DNA of 63,172 nt. Source: Bacillota bacterium. Its GTDB lineage: Bacteria > Bacillota > Clostridia > Lachnospirales > Anaerotignaceae. The stretch spans positions 1 to 63,172 of the forward strand of contig JAAVYN010000036.1 in the NCBI GenBank assembly GCA_022791155.1. The letters run 5' to 3'. The notes beneath the pieces were generated by a model. That model was not told the origin of the DNA, did no database searches, and saw only the letters and a program-made list of their open reading frames with translations. Positions 1 through 8,936 of the stretch are shown here, piece by piece; the stretch's first letter is position 1, and every line of letters begins with the position of its first letter. Position numbers and translations under genes: made by a program.

Positions 1-467
1 ACATAATTATAACATAAATTTAAAATAAAGTAAATTTTTTATTAATTAAATATATTTTAAAAATTTGTTCTATGCGGCACAGCGACAAATGTCTTCGATT
101 ATAACACAGCTGCTTCAACCAAAAATGGTGAAGCTTCTTAAGCATTGTGTTAACATGGAAACACGTTTTCTTGTATAGCAAAACAAATTTAAAGCTATAA
201 AAAATATATGCTTCCAAAACAATAAAATTCTAAAAACAATTATAAAAATCTGCTATCACAAAACCGTTCATCATTTATATTCTGCCTGTTTGTGTTCAAA
301 AATTTATGACTGAAAATATTTATATGATTCAACTGACAACTGACATTTTTCCACAAAATTTTTGCTTTTCGCAACTACAAAATTAAAAAGTTTGCAGTTC
401 TATTTCAAAAAGCTTTTCTCACACATTTCAAGTTCAATTTGAGTTATGTGTTCATATAACAATAATA
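1..467. other. AT-rich intergenic stretch, no gene seen
   Basis: Very AT-rich DNA downstream of rny. A 65-codon minus-strand frame at 20-217 has no convincing ribosome binding site and low-complexity composition, so I do not call it. No promoter, hairpin or repeat stood out apart from the rny terminator at the right edge. Confidence 0.6.
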
Positions 468-497
468 AAAAGACAGCTGGAAAACCAACTGTCTTTA
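468..497 (-). terminator. Rho-independent terminator of rny
   Basis: Read on the minus strand, a 12-bp helix (arms 469-480 and 485-496, one G-U pair, four-base loop) is followed by a T run. It lies about 20 nt after the rny stop codon. Confidence 0.85.
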
Positions 498-514
498 ATC
501 TTCAATTTTAAAAA

Positions 515-2068
515 TTATTTCGCATATTCCACAGCCCGAGTCTCTCTTATAAGGCTGACTTTAATCTGTCCCGGATATTCCAATTCATCCTCAATCTTTT
601 TCGCTATTTCTCTTGCCAAAACAGGAAGGCCGTCATCGTTTGTGTCTTCTGGAATGACAATAATTCTCAGCTCTCGTCCAGCTTGTATTGCAAAAGATTT
701 TTCAACGCCCTTAAAATTATCGCCAATTTCTTCAAGTTTCTGAAGGCGCTTAATATATGATTCCAATGTTTCTCGTCTTGCTCCTGGCCTTGCAGCCGAA
801 ATGGCATCAGCCGCCTGAACAAGAACGGCTATAATGCTTTGTGGGTCAACATCTCCATGATGTGCCTCAACGGCATTCACCACAACATGGTTCTCTTTGA
901 ATTTTTTGAGAAGTCCAACCCCTATGCTGACGTGTGATCCTTCCATTTCATGATCAATGCTTTTTCCAATGTCATGCAAAAGCCCCGCGCGTTTTGCAAT
1001 GTTCACGTCAACGCCTATCTCAGCAGCCATTATTCCCGCAAGATGTGAAACTTCTATAGAATGTTTAAGTACATTTTGACCATAGCTTGTCCTGTATTTC
1101 AGTTTGCCAAGAAGCCTTATCAGTTCATGGTGAAGGCCATTGACACCAGTTTCAAATGTGGCTGCCTCGCCCTCTTCTCTGATGATAACATCAACTTCTT
1201 TTTTGGCCTTTTCAACCATTTCTTCAATTCTTGAGGGATGCACCCTTCCATCAACAATGAGTTTTTCAAGCGCAATTCTTGCAATTTCACGTCTCACAGG
1301 ATCAAAACCTGAAAGTATGACCGCCTCTGGTGTGTCATCAATTATGAGATCTATTCCAGTGAGAGTTTCAAGCGCTCTTATATTTCTTCCTTCACGGCCA
1401 ATTATGCGGCCTTTCATCTCATCATTGGGAAGCTGGACAACCGAAACCGTTGTCTCTGTGACATGATCCACAGCACATCTTTGAATGGCATTGGCCACAA
1501 TTTCGCGGCTTCGCTTTTCAGCGTCAAGTTTAGCCTTTGATTCAATCTCTTTGATCATGATTGCCGCCTCATGCTTGACATCATTTTCAATTGTGCTCAA
1601 AAGATAATTTTTGGCTTCTTCTCTTGTGAGCCCCGATATTCTTTCAAGCTCATGAATATGTTTTTCCTGTATTGCCTCAACTTCTTCTTTTTGTTTCTCA
1701 AACTCTTCAAGTTTTTTGTTAAACGACTCTTCCTTCTTTTCAAAAGAATCAGCTTTTTTGTCAAGAGTTTCTTCTTTTTGAACGAGCCTTCTTTCTGTTC
1801 TTTGAAGTTCGTTCCGTCTTTCTCTGACTTCCCGTTCCAATTCATTTTTTGTTCTCAGGCTTTCTTCTTTGGCTTCAAGAAGAATTTCCTTTTTTTTCGC
1901 TTCAGCTTCCTTTTTGGAGTCTTCAACTATTTTTTCTGCTCTACTTTCAGCCAATCCAATTTTTGCTTCCGCAATGTGCTTTCTATAGTTAAAGCCTATT
2001 AATAAGCCTATCACCACACAAATGACACCCGTAACAACCGCCAAAATCAATGGATCTATGGGAAACAC
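515..2068 (-). CDS. rny: Ribonuclease Y
   Basis: Membrane-anchored endoribonuclease that starts mRNA turnover in Firmicutes. The protein of about 517 residues has the family order: an N-terminal membrane helix (about 7-26), a long charged coiled coil (about 30-190), a KH domain with the G-R-E-G loop near 224-227, and an HD phosphohydrolase domain with the H-D pair at 365-366. Length matches the Bacillus protein. The start is unclear. The frame opens at a GTG (2066-2068) that overlaps the AAGGAGG ribosome binding site, which is too close. The best spacing (8 nt) falls on an in-frame ATA three codons later. It is monocistronic, with its own promoter and terminator. Confidence 0.95.
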   Translation of the reverse strand: MFPIDPLILAVVTGVICVVIGLLIGFNYRKHIAEAKIGLAESRAEKIVEDSKKEAEAKKKEILLEAKEESLRTKNELEREVRERRNELQRTERRLVQKEETLDKKADSFEKKEESFNKKLEEFEKQKEEVEAIQEKHIHELERISGLTREEAKNYLLSTIENDVKHEAAIMIKEIESKAKLDAEKRSREIVANAIQRCAVDHVTETTVSVVQLPNDEMKGRIIGREGRNIRALETLTGIDLIIDDTPEAVILSGFDPVRREIARIALEKLIVDGRVHPSRIEEMVEKAKKEVDVIIREEGEAATFETGVNGLHHELIRLLGKLKYRTSYGQNVLKHSIEVSHLAGIMAAEIGVDVNIAKRAGLLHDIGKSIDHEMEGSHVSIGVGLLKKFKENHVVVNAVEAHHGDVDPQSIIAVLVQAADAISAARPGARRETLESYIKRLQKLEEIGDNFKGVEKSFAIQAGRELRIIVIPEDTNDDGLPVLAREIAKKIEDELEYPGQIKVSLIRETRAVEYAK

Positions 2069-2111
2069 CTCCTTAGTTATTATTTATCTTCACGCAAAAT
2101 GCGCCTCTATA

Positions 2112-2140
2112 ATTTTAATTCTTTTTAACATGCGTGTCAA
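2112..2140 (-). promoter_or_regulatory. Sigma-A-type promoter for rny
   Basis: On the minus strand TTGACA (2135-2140) and TAAAAT (2112-2117) are separated by 17 nt, about 45 nt before the rny start region. Confidence 0.7.
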
Positions 2141-2265
2141 GATTGTTTTGCCTATTTTTTGCCATTCAATTCAAAATTGCACAAAAAATATATTCAAAAC
2201 CATCATTTTTTTATGATTTTATGTCAAAAAACATTCACTTTTGCGGCACTAATATATAATAAAAT

Positions 2266-2306
2266 AAAACAGCGACAAACCACAAATATAATTGGTTCAT
2301 CGCTGC
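2266..2306 (-). terminator. Terminator of gpr
   Basis: Arms starting at 2270 (CAGCGA) and ending at 2305 (TCGCTG) extend to about 13 bp using G-U pairs when read as minus-strand RNA. A T-rich tail follows. It lies about 60 nt after the gpr stop. Confidence 0.8.
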
Positions 2307-2362
2307 TTTGACAAAAGGCGTGCCCGCTCCCCTTCCTCTGTCTGACGGTTCAGAAAAACCGG

Positions 2363-3349
2363 TTATATATACATTGCGGCGTCTTCTATGCTTATTCCGC
2401 TGTGAATTGATATGTTAATGGCATCTGATATTATTTTTGAAAGTCTGTCTATAACAGCGTCAACCTCCTTGGGGGTCACAAACATGTTTCCAGTGTATGG
2501 ATTCAATGTGTCATATATAAGCTTATATCTATCCTCACTTTCAATGCTTTCAAGCATGTTATAAAACTCACTCCCTTTTTCAGCCACTGCTGACATCTCT
2601 TTCAACATCATTCCCATTGTGTCGTTGACAAGAGTCGCCGCATCCACAACTGTTGGCACACCTATGGCTATGACAGGCACACCAAGTGTTTCTGCATTCA
2701 ACGCCTGACGTTTGTTGCCAATTCCGCTTCCTGGTATAATTCCTGTGTCCGAAAGCTGAATTGCGGCATTTATCCTTGACGAACGCCTTGCGGCCAACGC
2801 ATCAACAGCAATCACAACATCGGGCTGTATCCTCTTTGCGATCCCTTTTATTATTTCGCCTGTTTCAATTCCTGTTATTCCCATAACCCCCGGGGAGATC
2901 GCCGCTGCAGGCCTCACAGCCCCGTCAAGCTCTTCTGGGAGTGTGTCAAACAGGTGCCTTGTGACAAGAACTTTGTTCACAACCTTTGGCCCCAACGCAT
3001 CGGGTGTTATGTTCCAGTTTCCAAGCCCCACAACCAAAAAAGTCAGGTCATCACTTTCAGGGCATAGCTCACTTATATATTTTGCAAGTCTTTCTGTTAT
3101 TTCTCTATGGCAGAGAGGATCATTTTCTCTAAGTCCGCCGCTTTCAATTGTTATATACTTTCCGCAAGGTTTGCCCATTGCCTCACTTCCGGCCTCGTTC
3201 ACTATTTCAACAATTGTTATATCCATACATTCAGTTTGTTCTGTGTCAACAATTATTCCATCACTGAGGCTGCCTTTTTCTTCTTCAACAATTTCACGGG
3301 CTTCCACGGCCAAATCGGTTCTTGTGGAAAATTTCTTCTTTTCATCCAT
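2363..3349 (-). CDS. gpr: Spore germination protease GPR
   Basis: Endopeptidase (family A25) that degrades small acid-soluble spore proteins during germination. It is made as a zymogen in the forespore and self-processed. The 328 residues match the family length. The diagnostic N-terminal R-T-D-L-A-V-E motif is at about residues 10-16, preceded by a short pro-region. Conserved blocks typical of GPR follow (VGLGN near 105 and the region around PGSGIGN). The ATG at 3347-3349 sits behind an AAGGTGG-type site. Its neighbour on the other strand is sigK, so two sporulation genes diverge from one 110-nt gap. Forespore (sigma-G/F) control is expected from the family; I could not assign a convincing promoter. 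Confidence 0.95.
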   Translation of the reverse strand: MDEKKKFSTRTDLAVEAREIVEEEKGSLSDGIIVDTEQTECMDITIVEIVNEAGSEAMGKPCGKYITIESGGLRENDPLCHREITERLAKYISELCPESDDLTFLVVGLGNWNITPDALGPKVVNKVLVTRHLFDTLPEELDGAVRPAAAISPGVMGITGIETGEIIKGIAKRIQPDVVIAVDALAARRSSRINAAIQLSDTGIIPGSGIGNKRQALNAETLGVPVIAIGVPTVVDAATLVNDTMGMMLKEMSAVAEKGSEFYNMLESIESEDRYKLIYDTLNPYTGNMFVTPKEVDAVIDRLSKIISDAINISIHSGISIEDAAMYI

Positions 3350-3480
3350 TCATTAAACACCACCTTAATTTTTATATTTGCCTATATAAAAAATTTATAT
3401 ACATTTATTATCCATTTTTGTAACCGGAAAAGCCACTTCAGAATATATTATAATTCAAAGTGGTTTTTGGGGGTGTTTGT

Positions 3481-4149
3481 TTGTCAGACTTAAACAACAT
3501 ATGTCCTTTCACTTACAGCGGGTATAACTCATTTCCGCAGCCTCTCTCCCCTGACGAGGAGGAAAAATACATTCAGTTGCTAAAAAACGGCGACAGCGCT
3601 GCAAAAAACGTGCTCATAGAACGCAACCTGCGTTTAGTGGCACATATAGTCAAAAAATATTCGTCGGCACGAGACAGTGAGGATCTCATTTCGATAGGCG
3701 CCATTGGCCTTATAAAGGGAATTTCGTCTTTCAACCCTGAAAAAAACACCAGATTAGCCACATATGCCGCAAGATGTATAGAAAACGAAATATTAATGCA
3801 TTTAAGATCTTCAAAAAAATATATGAACGATGTATATCTTCAAGATCCAATAAGCAGTGACAAAGAAGGAAATGAAATAACAATATTGGATGTTATAAGC
3901 CAAACTGGTGAAACAATCAGTGACATTGTGGATTTAAGTTTTGATGTCAAAAGCCTTTATGAAAACATTGCCTGCTGTTTGAAACCACAGGAACGTGTAG
4001 TCATTGAGCTGCGTTATGGTCTTCGTGGAAAAGATGAGATAACACAGCGCGAGATAGCAAAATTGCTTGGAATTTCAAGAAGCTATGTAAGCCGCATTGA
4101 AAAGCGTGCCATAAAAAAACTTCATGCCGCAATGCATGCTGACATTTAA
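3481..4149 (+). CDS. sigK: Sporulation sigma factor SigK
   Basis: Late mother-cell RNA polymerase sigma factor. After a short N-terminus it has the FPQPLS block, region 2 (NLRLVAHIVKK, EDLISIGTIGL-like, ATYAARCIENEILMHLR) and region 4 ending in the SigK-type SRSYVSRIEKRA helix-turn-helix. I chose TTG at 3481, about 6 nt after a GGGGGTG site; a GTG at 3460 in the same frame lies upstream of that site. About 222 residues. Only some 17 polar residues precede FPQPLS, so the hydrophobic pro-sequence of Bacillus pro-sigma-K is missing. The gene is continuous, with no skin-type interruption. Confidence 0.92.
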   Translation: MSDLNNICPFTYSGYNSFPQPLSPDEEEKYIQLLKNGDSAAKNVLIERNLRLVAHIVKKYSSARDSEDLISIGAIGLIKGISSFNPEKNTRLATYAARCIENEILMHLRSSKKYMNDVYLQDPISSDKEGNEITILDVISQTGETISDIVDLSFDVKSLYENIACCLKPQERVVIELRYGLRGKDEITQREIAKLLGISRSYVSRIEKRAIKKLHAAMHADI

Positions 4150-4158
4150 CATAATATA

Positions 4159-4177
4159 GCCGAGACAGTTTCTCGGC
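4159..4177 (+). terminator. Hairpin after sigK, possible terminator
   Basis: GCCGAGA (4159-4165) pairs with TCTCGGC (4171-4177) ten nt after the sigK stop. The following sequence is only moderately T-rich, so termination may be weak. Confidence 0.5.
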
Positions 4178-4269
4178 AGTACATATCCATTTTATCAAAG
4201 TATATTTTCACATCATCAAATTTTTCAATTCAAAATATATTTCTGCTTCAAATCCTGTCTAATAAAAAA

Positions 4270-4296
4270 ATAAACCCCCGGCAAACCGAAGGTTTC
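4270..4296 (-). terminator. Terminator of the rpsT transcript
   Basis: As minus-strand RNA, AAACC...GGTTT-type arms form a 10-bp helix with two G-U pairs and a TTTG loop, followed by ATTTTTTTATT. It lies about 150 nt after rpsT; the stretch between them shows nothing else. Confidence 0.7.
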
Positions 4297-4447
4297 AAAT
4301 CTAATATTTGTCAATATGCTCCATATTATTGATGTCAAAACAAATTTAATCGCTTGGCTAATGTCAGAACATATCCATTCACTTTGTGCATAACTAAGTT
4401 TATGTTAAGAATTCACCCATAAAAAGCACACTTATCATATCAACAAA

Positions 4448-4708
4448 TCAAAGCTTGTTGACAAGTTTTGTGAGAGAAGATTTTTTGCGCGCACAGCTGT
4501 TTTTCTTGATGACGCCTTTTGTATAAGCTCTGTCAATGGCGCTTATAGCATTTTTCAAAGCGGCCTTAGCTGCTTCTTTGTCTTTTGCTTCAACAGCAGC
4601 AACAACTTTTTTCATGGCTGTTTTTGTGCTTGATTTAATCATTTTGTTGACCAATGTTTTCTTTGCTATAACTTTAACTCTTTTTTTCGCTGATTTAATG
4701 TTTGCCAC
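4448..4708 (-). CDS. rpsT: 30S ribosomal protein S20
   Basis: Small-subunit protein that binds 16S rRNA early in assembly. The 86-residue, Lys/Ala-rich helical protein begins MANIKSAKKR and ends with the conserved KGVIKKNSCARKKSSL region. Start is GTG with AGGAGG at a good distance. It follows rplT by 43 nt on the same strand, so it may be read together with infC-rpmI-rplT. That linkage is unusual, since rpsT is normally alone; no separate promoter was found in the short gap. Confidence 0.97.
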   Translation of the reverse strand: MANIKSAKKRVKVIAKKTLVNKMIKSSTKTAMKKVVAAVEAKDKEAAKAALKNAISAIDRAYTKGVIKKNSCARKKSSLTKLVNKL

Positions 4709-4751
4709 GTGTTTTTCCTCCTAATATATTCTTATATGAGTCCGTTTAATA

Positions 4752-5108
4752 TTAGTTTAATTTTGCTTTTGCGGCGTCAACCAGCTTTGTAAAGCCTTCT
4801 GCGTCGCTCACAGCCAAATCTGCCAACATTTTTCTGTTCATATTTATGTTGGCCAGTTTAAGGCCGTGCATAAGCTGGCTATAGGAGATGTTGTTTATCC
4901 TTGCGGCGGCGTTGATTCTTGTTATCCAAAGACTTCTATATTCTCTTTTTGTCTGTTTTCTTCCGGCGAAAGCATATGCCATGGCTTTCATAACAGATTG
5001 TTTTGCTGTTCTATATTGTTTGCTTCTTGCTCCGCGGTAGCCTTTAGCCAATTTCAAAACTTTTTTATGTTTTTTTCTTGCATTAAGCGCACCTTTAACT
5101 CTTGCCAT
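4752..5108 (-). CDS. rplT: 50S ribosomal protein L20
   Basis: Large-subunit assembly protein that binds 23S rRNA and, in Firmicutes, represses its own operon by binding the infC leader. The 118 residues match the family. The basic N-terminal extension ([16 protein letters not shown]) and the [10 protein letters not shown] block are clear. ATG follows an AGGAGG site. Last gene of the infC-rpmI-rplT set, 30 nt after rpmI. Confidence 0.98.
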   Translation of the reverse strand: MARVKGALNARKKHKKVLKLAKGYRGARSKQYRTAKQSVMKAMAYAFAGRKQTKREYRSLWITRINAAARINNISYSQLMHGLKLANINMNRKMLADLAVSDAEGFTKLVDAAKAKLN

Positions 5109-5138
5109 TTTAACTTCCTCCTAATTCTGTAAGCCGTA

Positions 5139-5339
5139 TTAAGCGTATGGTAACAATTTTTTCTTGATAGTATTCAAAACAGTTTTGTCTGTCAATGTTG
5201 ACTTTCTAAGATTTCTTTTTCTCTTAGTTGATTTTTTTCCAAGAATATGCTGAGTGTTGGCTTTATGTCTTTTAAGCTGTCCTGTTCCTGTAACCTTAAA
5301 ACGCTTTGAAACTGCTTTTTTTGTTTTTAACTTAGGCAT
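5139..5339 (-). CDS. rpmI: 50S ribosomal protein L35
   Basis: Small basic large-subunit protein of 66 residues, starting [15 protein letters not shown], with the R-H family segment [15 protein letters not shown]-type and C-terminal LLPYA. ATG with GGAGG. It lies between infC and rplT, the universal order for this operon. Confidence 0.98.
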   Translation of the reverse strand: MPKLKTKKAVSKRFKVTGTGQLKRHKANTQHILGKKSTKRKRNLRKSTLTDKTVLNTIKKKLLPYA

Positions 5340-5378
5340 AATATAAGTCCTCCTTAAGTAACTGTAGCTAATATTTTA

Positions 5379-5885
5379 TCAACCCTTTGGCGCAAGAAAC
5401 ATCACAAGGCTTCTTGCTTCCATCTTAGGCGCTTTATCGATAACACCAAATTCCGAAATGTCATTGGCAAAATTTTCAAGTATGGTGACAGCCGTTTTTG
5501 AATGTCCAATCTCACGGCCTCTGAAACGTATGCTTATTTTCACTTTGTCGCCGTTTTTGAGAAACTCAATTGCCTTGCGCACTTTAACCTGAACATCATG
5601 GGTGTCAATGCTTGGTGACAGGCGCAGCTCTTTAATGTCAACAGTTTTCTGTTTCTTTTTTGCTTCTTTTTCTTTTTTTGCCTGATCAAATCTATATTTT
5701 CCATAATCCATGATCTTGCATACCGGCGGCTTAGCATTCGGAGCAATCTTAACTAAATCAAGATGCTTCTCATCGGCAATCCTTTGTGCCTCTTTGGAAG
5801 AAACAATTCCCAATTGGTTTCCCTCATTGTCAATAAGCCTTACTTCCCTATCCCTGACCTGTTCATTAATCATTAACTCAGTAAT
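5379..5885 (-). CDS. infC: Translation initiation factor IF-3
   Basis: Binds the 30S subunit, keeps subunits apart and proofreads the start codon. The N-domain (NEQVRDREVRLID), the Lys-rich linker (about residues 75-90) and the C-domain with the SIRFRGREIGH segment are all present. The longest ATG frame starts at 5873, but AGGAGG lies upstream of that. With 9-nt spacing the site points at an in-frame ATT at 5883-5885. AUU is the family hallmark that lets IF-3 repress its own synthesis, so I use it (168 residues). First gene of infC-rpmI-rplT, behind a leader with an attenuator. Confidence 0.96.
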   Translation of the reverse strand: MTELMINEQVRDREVRLIDNEGNQLGIVSSKEAQRIADEKHLDLVKIAPNAKPPVCKIMDYGKYRFDQAKKEKEAKKKQKTVDIKELRLSPSIDTHDVQVKVRKAIEFLKNGDKVKISIRFRGREIGHSKTAVTILENFANDISEFGVIDKAPKMEARSLVMFLAPKG

Positions 5886-6042
5886 CGCACTGCACCTCCT
5901 AAAAAATATAAAAAAGAGCGGATAAAGTTATATACCCGCTCTCAAAACAACATAAAATGCCCAAAAGACAAATCAAAAGTTCTGTATTAACCTCCACGGC
6001 CTTTGCCGCAAGGTGAGAAGCGGTCACTTCTTCTTTATTGCC
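5886..6042 (-). promoter_or_regulatory. infC leader with attenuator (L20-leader type)
   Basis: About 155 nt of 5' leader. Just before the ribosome binding site, GAGCGG (arm 5936-5941 on the plus strand) pairs with CCGCTC (5916-5921). A run of six T follows on the minus strand, giving an intrinsic terminator that would stop transcription ahead of infC. Further upstream are GC-rich pairing segments. Known L20 leaders of Firmicutes have this arrangement, with L20 favouring termination. Assignment to that RNA family is inference from position and architecture. Confidence 0.7.
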
Positions 6043-6048
6043 TATGGC

Positions 6049-6077
6049 AGTATATCACAGTTCAAATCAAAAGTCAA
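6049..6077 (-). promoter_or_regulatory. Strong promoter of the infC operon
   Basis: Minus-strand TTGACT (6072-6077) and TATACT (6049-6054) with 17-nt spacing, starting about 20 nt after the thrS stop. Confidence 0.85.
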
Positions 6078-6095
6078 CAAATGTTTGAAATTTTA

Positions 6096-8003
6096 TCAAT
6101 CATTCTGTCTTGTTTCAATTTCATTTGTCATTCTTTCAATCACTTCACTCAAATCTTTTTGTCCCTCATCACCGGCTCTTGTTCTAAGCGAAACTTTGTT
6201 TGCTTCCAAATCCTTCTCGCCAACAACAATGATATACGGTATTCTTTCGTTTCTGGCCTCTCTTATCTTATAGCCAATTTTTTCGGCTCTGAGATCGATT
6301 TCCGTTCTTATGCCGGCTTTTGTGAGCTCGCTTTCAACTTTTTTGGCATAGTCCTCATATTTTTCCGACAAAGAAAGAACTTTTGCCTGAACAGGTGAAA
6401 GCCATGTTGGAAATGCTCCGGCATAGTGCTCAATCAATATGCCTATGAACCTTTCAATTGAGCCAAAGCAAACTCTGTGTATCATCACAGGGCGTTTCTT
6501 TGTTCCGTCAGCTGTTGTATATTCAAGGTCAAACCTTTCTGGCATCTGCATGTCAAGCTGTATCGTTCCGCATTGCCATGTGCGGCCGAGAGAGTCTTCA
6601 AGATGAAAATCAATTTTGGGGCCATAGAACGCTCCGTCACCCTCATTGACAACATAGTCAATTTTGTTTGCCTCCAGCGCGGCAACAAGGCCGTTTGTCG
6701 CAATCTCCCATGCCTCGTCACTTCCCATGCTGTTTTCAGGGCGCGTTGAAAGCTCAATGTGATATTTGAAGCCAAAAAGCTTATAAACCTCGTCAATGAG
6801 GGCAATCACGCCGCTTATCTCTTTTGGAATCTGCTCTTCTGTCATAAATATATGCGCGTCATCCTGATTGAAGCAACGGACTCTCATAAGGCCATGGAGC
6901 GCACCGCTCTTCTCATGACGGTGAACAAGTCCAATTTCGGCCACTCGCATAGGAAGATCTCTGTATGAGTGGAGATCCTGTTTATAAACAAGCATGCCGC
7001 CTGGGCAGTTCATTGGTTTAACAGCAAAGTCTTCCTCGTCAATGACTGTTGTATACATGTTGTCTTTATAGTGATCCCAATGGCCGCTGTTTTCCCAAAG
7101 TTTGCGGCTGAGTATAACAGGTGTTGAAACCTCAACATATCCGGCTTTTTTGTGAATTTCCCTCCAATATTCCATGAGCGTGTTTTTGAGCACCATTCCT
7201 TTTGGAAGGAAAAACGGAAAACCGGGGCCTTCATCAAGCAGTGCAAAAAGCTTAAGCTCCTTGCCAAGCTTTCTATGATCACGTTTTTTGGCCTCCTCAA
7301 GAAGATTGAGATAGTTTTCAAGATCACTTGCTTTTGTATACGCTGTTCCGTATATTCTTGACAGCATTTTATTCTTTTCATTTCCGCGCCAATATGCCCC
7401 GGCAACGCTCATGAGCTTGACAGCTTTAACATATTTTGTGCTCATCAGATGAGGCCCGGCACAAAGATCTGTGAAATCTCCCTGTGTATAGAAAGAAATT
7501 TCAGCGTCTTCTGGCAAGTCTTCTATAAGCTCAACCTTATATGGCTCATTTTTGTCATTCATAAATTTGATTGCTTCGCTGCGAGGAAGTGTGAAACGTT
7601 CTATGGCTATGTTCTCTTTCGCAATTTTTTTCATTTCAGCTTCAATTTTTTCAAGTTCCTCTTCAGTGAATGGCGAGGGTCTGTCAAAGTCATAATAGAA
7701 GCCCTCTGCAATTGAAGGCCCAATTGCAAGCTTTGTTTCAGGAAAAAGCCTTTTGATGGCCTGAGCCATCATGTGGCTTGCTGTGTGGCGAAATGCTTTT
7801 TTGCCTTCCTCGTCATCAAAAGTGCATATATCAACCTGACAATCGCTGTTCACAACAAATCTCAAATCCTCCGTGCTTCCGTCAACAATGCCGCAACACG
7901 CGTTTCGTGCCAAACCCTCGCTTATGCTTTGGGCAATTTCAAAAACGCTCACAGGATTTTCAAATTCCTTGACAACTCCGTTTTTTAATGCAACTTTAAT
8001 CAT
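6096..8003 (-). CDS. thrS: Threonyl-tRNA synthetase
   Basis: Charges tRNA-Thr. It shows the full bacterial order: an N-terminal TGS domain, the editing domain with HTASHMMAQA, the class II core with MNCPGGMLVYK and zinc-site context, and a C-terminal anticodon-binding domain. Start is ATG at 8001-8003 (MIKVALKNGV), 8 nt after AAAGGAG; a longer frame opening six codons earlier overlaps that site. About 635 residues, normal for ThrRS. Regulated by the T-box leader directly upstream. Single-gene unit, with the infC promoter starting just after the stop. Confidence 0.98.
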   Translation of the reverse strand: MIKVALKNGVVKEFENPVSVFEIAQSISEGLARNACCGIVDGSTEDLRFVVNSDCQVDICTFDDEEGKKAFRHTASHMMAQAIKRLFPETKLAIGPSIAEGFYYDFDRPSPFTEEELEKIEAEMKKIAKENIAIERFTLPRSEAIKFMNDKNEPYKVELIEDLPEDAEISFYTQGDFTDLCAGPHLMSTKYVKAVKLMSVAGAYWRGNEKNKMLSRIYGTAYTKASDLENYLNLLEEAKKRDHRKLGKELKLFALLDEGPGFPFFLPKGMVLKNTLMEYWREIHKKAGYVEVSTPVILSRKLWENSGHWDHYKDNMYTTVIDEEDFAVKPMNCPGGMLVYKQDLHSYRDLPMRVAEIGLVHRHEKSGALHGLMRVRCFNQDDAHIFMTEEQIPKEISGVIALIDEVYKLFGFKYHIELSTRPENSMGSDEAWEIATNGLVAALEANKIDYVVNEGDGAFYGPKIDFHLEDSLGRTWQCGTIQLDMQMPERFDLEYTTADGTKKRPVMIHRVCFGSIERFIGILIEHYAGAFPTWLSPVQAKVLSLSEKYEDYAKKVESELTKAGIRTEIDLRAEKIGYKIREARNERIPYIIVVGEKDLEANKVSLRTRAGDEGQKDLSEVIERMTNEIETRQND

Positions 8004-8021
8004 CAAAAAAACTCCTTTCAA

Positions 8022-8277
8022 AAATAAATTTCAAAAACAAAAAACTCCCGCCCCTTAGCTCCTTATGGATAAAAAGGGACGGGAGAATTAATCCCGCGGG
8101 TCCACCCTAATTGTGTTAAACCTCTTAATTTTGGCTTTTAACGCAGCCACGCGTGCTTGATTGGAGCCGCTCCGGGGCAGTTTTCATTTTGCTGGTCTTA
8201 AAAACGCTTTCAGCCACGGCATTTTCTCTCTTAAAAAACCTTCTGCAAAACTACTTTTCCCATCATCACTTTAGCTA
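8022..8277 (-). ncRNA. T-box riboswitch controlling thrS
   Basis: Minus-strand leader with the T-box core AGGGTGGNACCGCG-like motif (plus-strand 8091-8108). Downstream of it a terminator is formed by CTCCCGTCCC and the GGGGCGGGAG arm (about 8043-8088), ending in a T run. Uncharged tRNA pairing to the T-box favours the antiterminator. A candidate specifier is ACC (Thr) at plus positions 8194-8196, in the context AAGACCAGC. That matches thrS, but I have not folded stem I in full. Confidence 0.93.
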
Positions 8278-8283
8278 TAGTTG

Positions 8284-8311
8284 ATTATAGCATATAAAAA
8301 CACACTGTCAA
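8284..8311 (-). promoter_or_regulatory. thrS promoter
   Basis: Minus-strand TTGACA (8306-8311) and TATAAT (8284-8289), spacer 16 nt, immediately upstream of the T-box leader. Confidence 0.85.
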
Positions 8312-8492
8312 GGCAAATATTCAAATATTATTTTGTGACATCGAAGCTTTCTTTTTTATTTTCACACTGCAATTGAAATTGAATGTCTGTTGTGATATTA
8401 TAGCTGAAATCATTCAAAACCGGACATTGTTTTTCACGTAAAAACAAATGCCATGCATCAATTTCAAAATGACGATTTAGGAGATTAAAAAC

Positions 8493-8936
8493 ATGAAAAC
8501 AGCAATTATATACTATTCACAACACCACGGAAACACCAAAAAACTGATTGATTCTATAGCTTCAAAGCATGAAATAGCAATGATAGACATTGCTAAAAAT
8601 CCAGATTTAAGTTTATCAGACTATGACATAATAGGGTTTGCCTCTGGAATATATTTTGGAAAGTTCCACAAATCAATAATACAGTGTATATCTCAAAAAC
8701 TTCCTGAAAACAAAAAAGTGTCTTTCATATATACATATGGTTCCAAAAGCGACAACTATATAAAATCAGCCGAAAAAGCCGCCATCGCCAAAAACTCAAA
8801 AATTGTTGGTTCTTTTCACTGCAATGGTTTTGACACGTTTGGGCCGTTCAAGCTCATTGGCGGCATTGCAAAAGGCCATCCAAATGAAAACGAGATTTCA
8901 GAGGCTATAAAATTCTTTGAAAATGTTATAAAATGA
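8493..8936 (+). CDS. Flavodoxin-family protein
   Basis: A 147-residue single-domain protein with the flavodoxin fold. The phosphate-binding loop YYSQHHGNTKKL (about 7-18) follows the first strand. A second loop (SGIYFGKFHK, about 51-60) and a third (YTYGSKSDNY, about 80-89) line the FMN pocket as in flavodoxin and menaquinone-dependent protoporphyrinogen oxidase relatives. It would act as a cytosolic FMN electron carrier; the partner is unknown. ATG behind TAGGAG. Stand-alone between thrS and the PHP-domain gene. Confidence 0.8.
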   Translation: MKTAIIYYSQHHGNTKKLIDSIASKHEIAMIDIAKNPDLSLSDYDIIGFASGIYFGKFHKSIIQCISQKLPENKKVSFIYTYGSKSDNYIKSAEKAAIAKNSKIVGSFHCNGFDTFGPFKLIGGIAKGHPNENEISEAIKFFENVIK

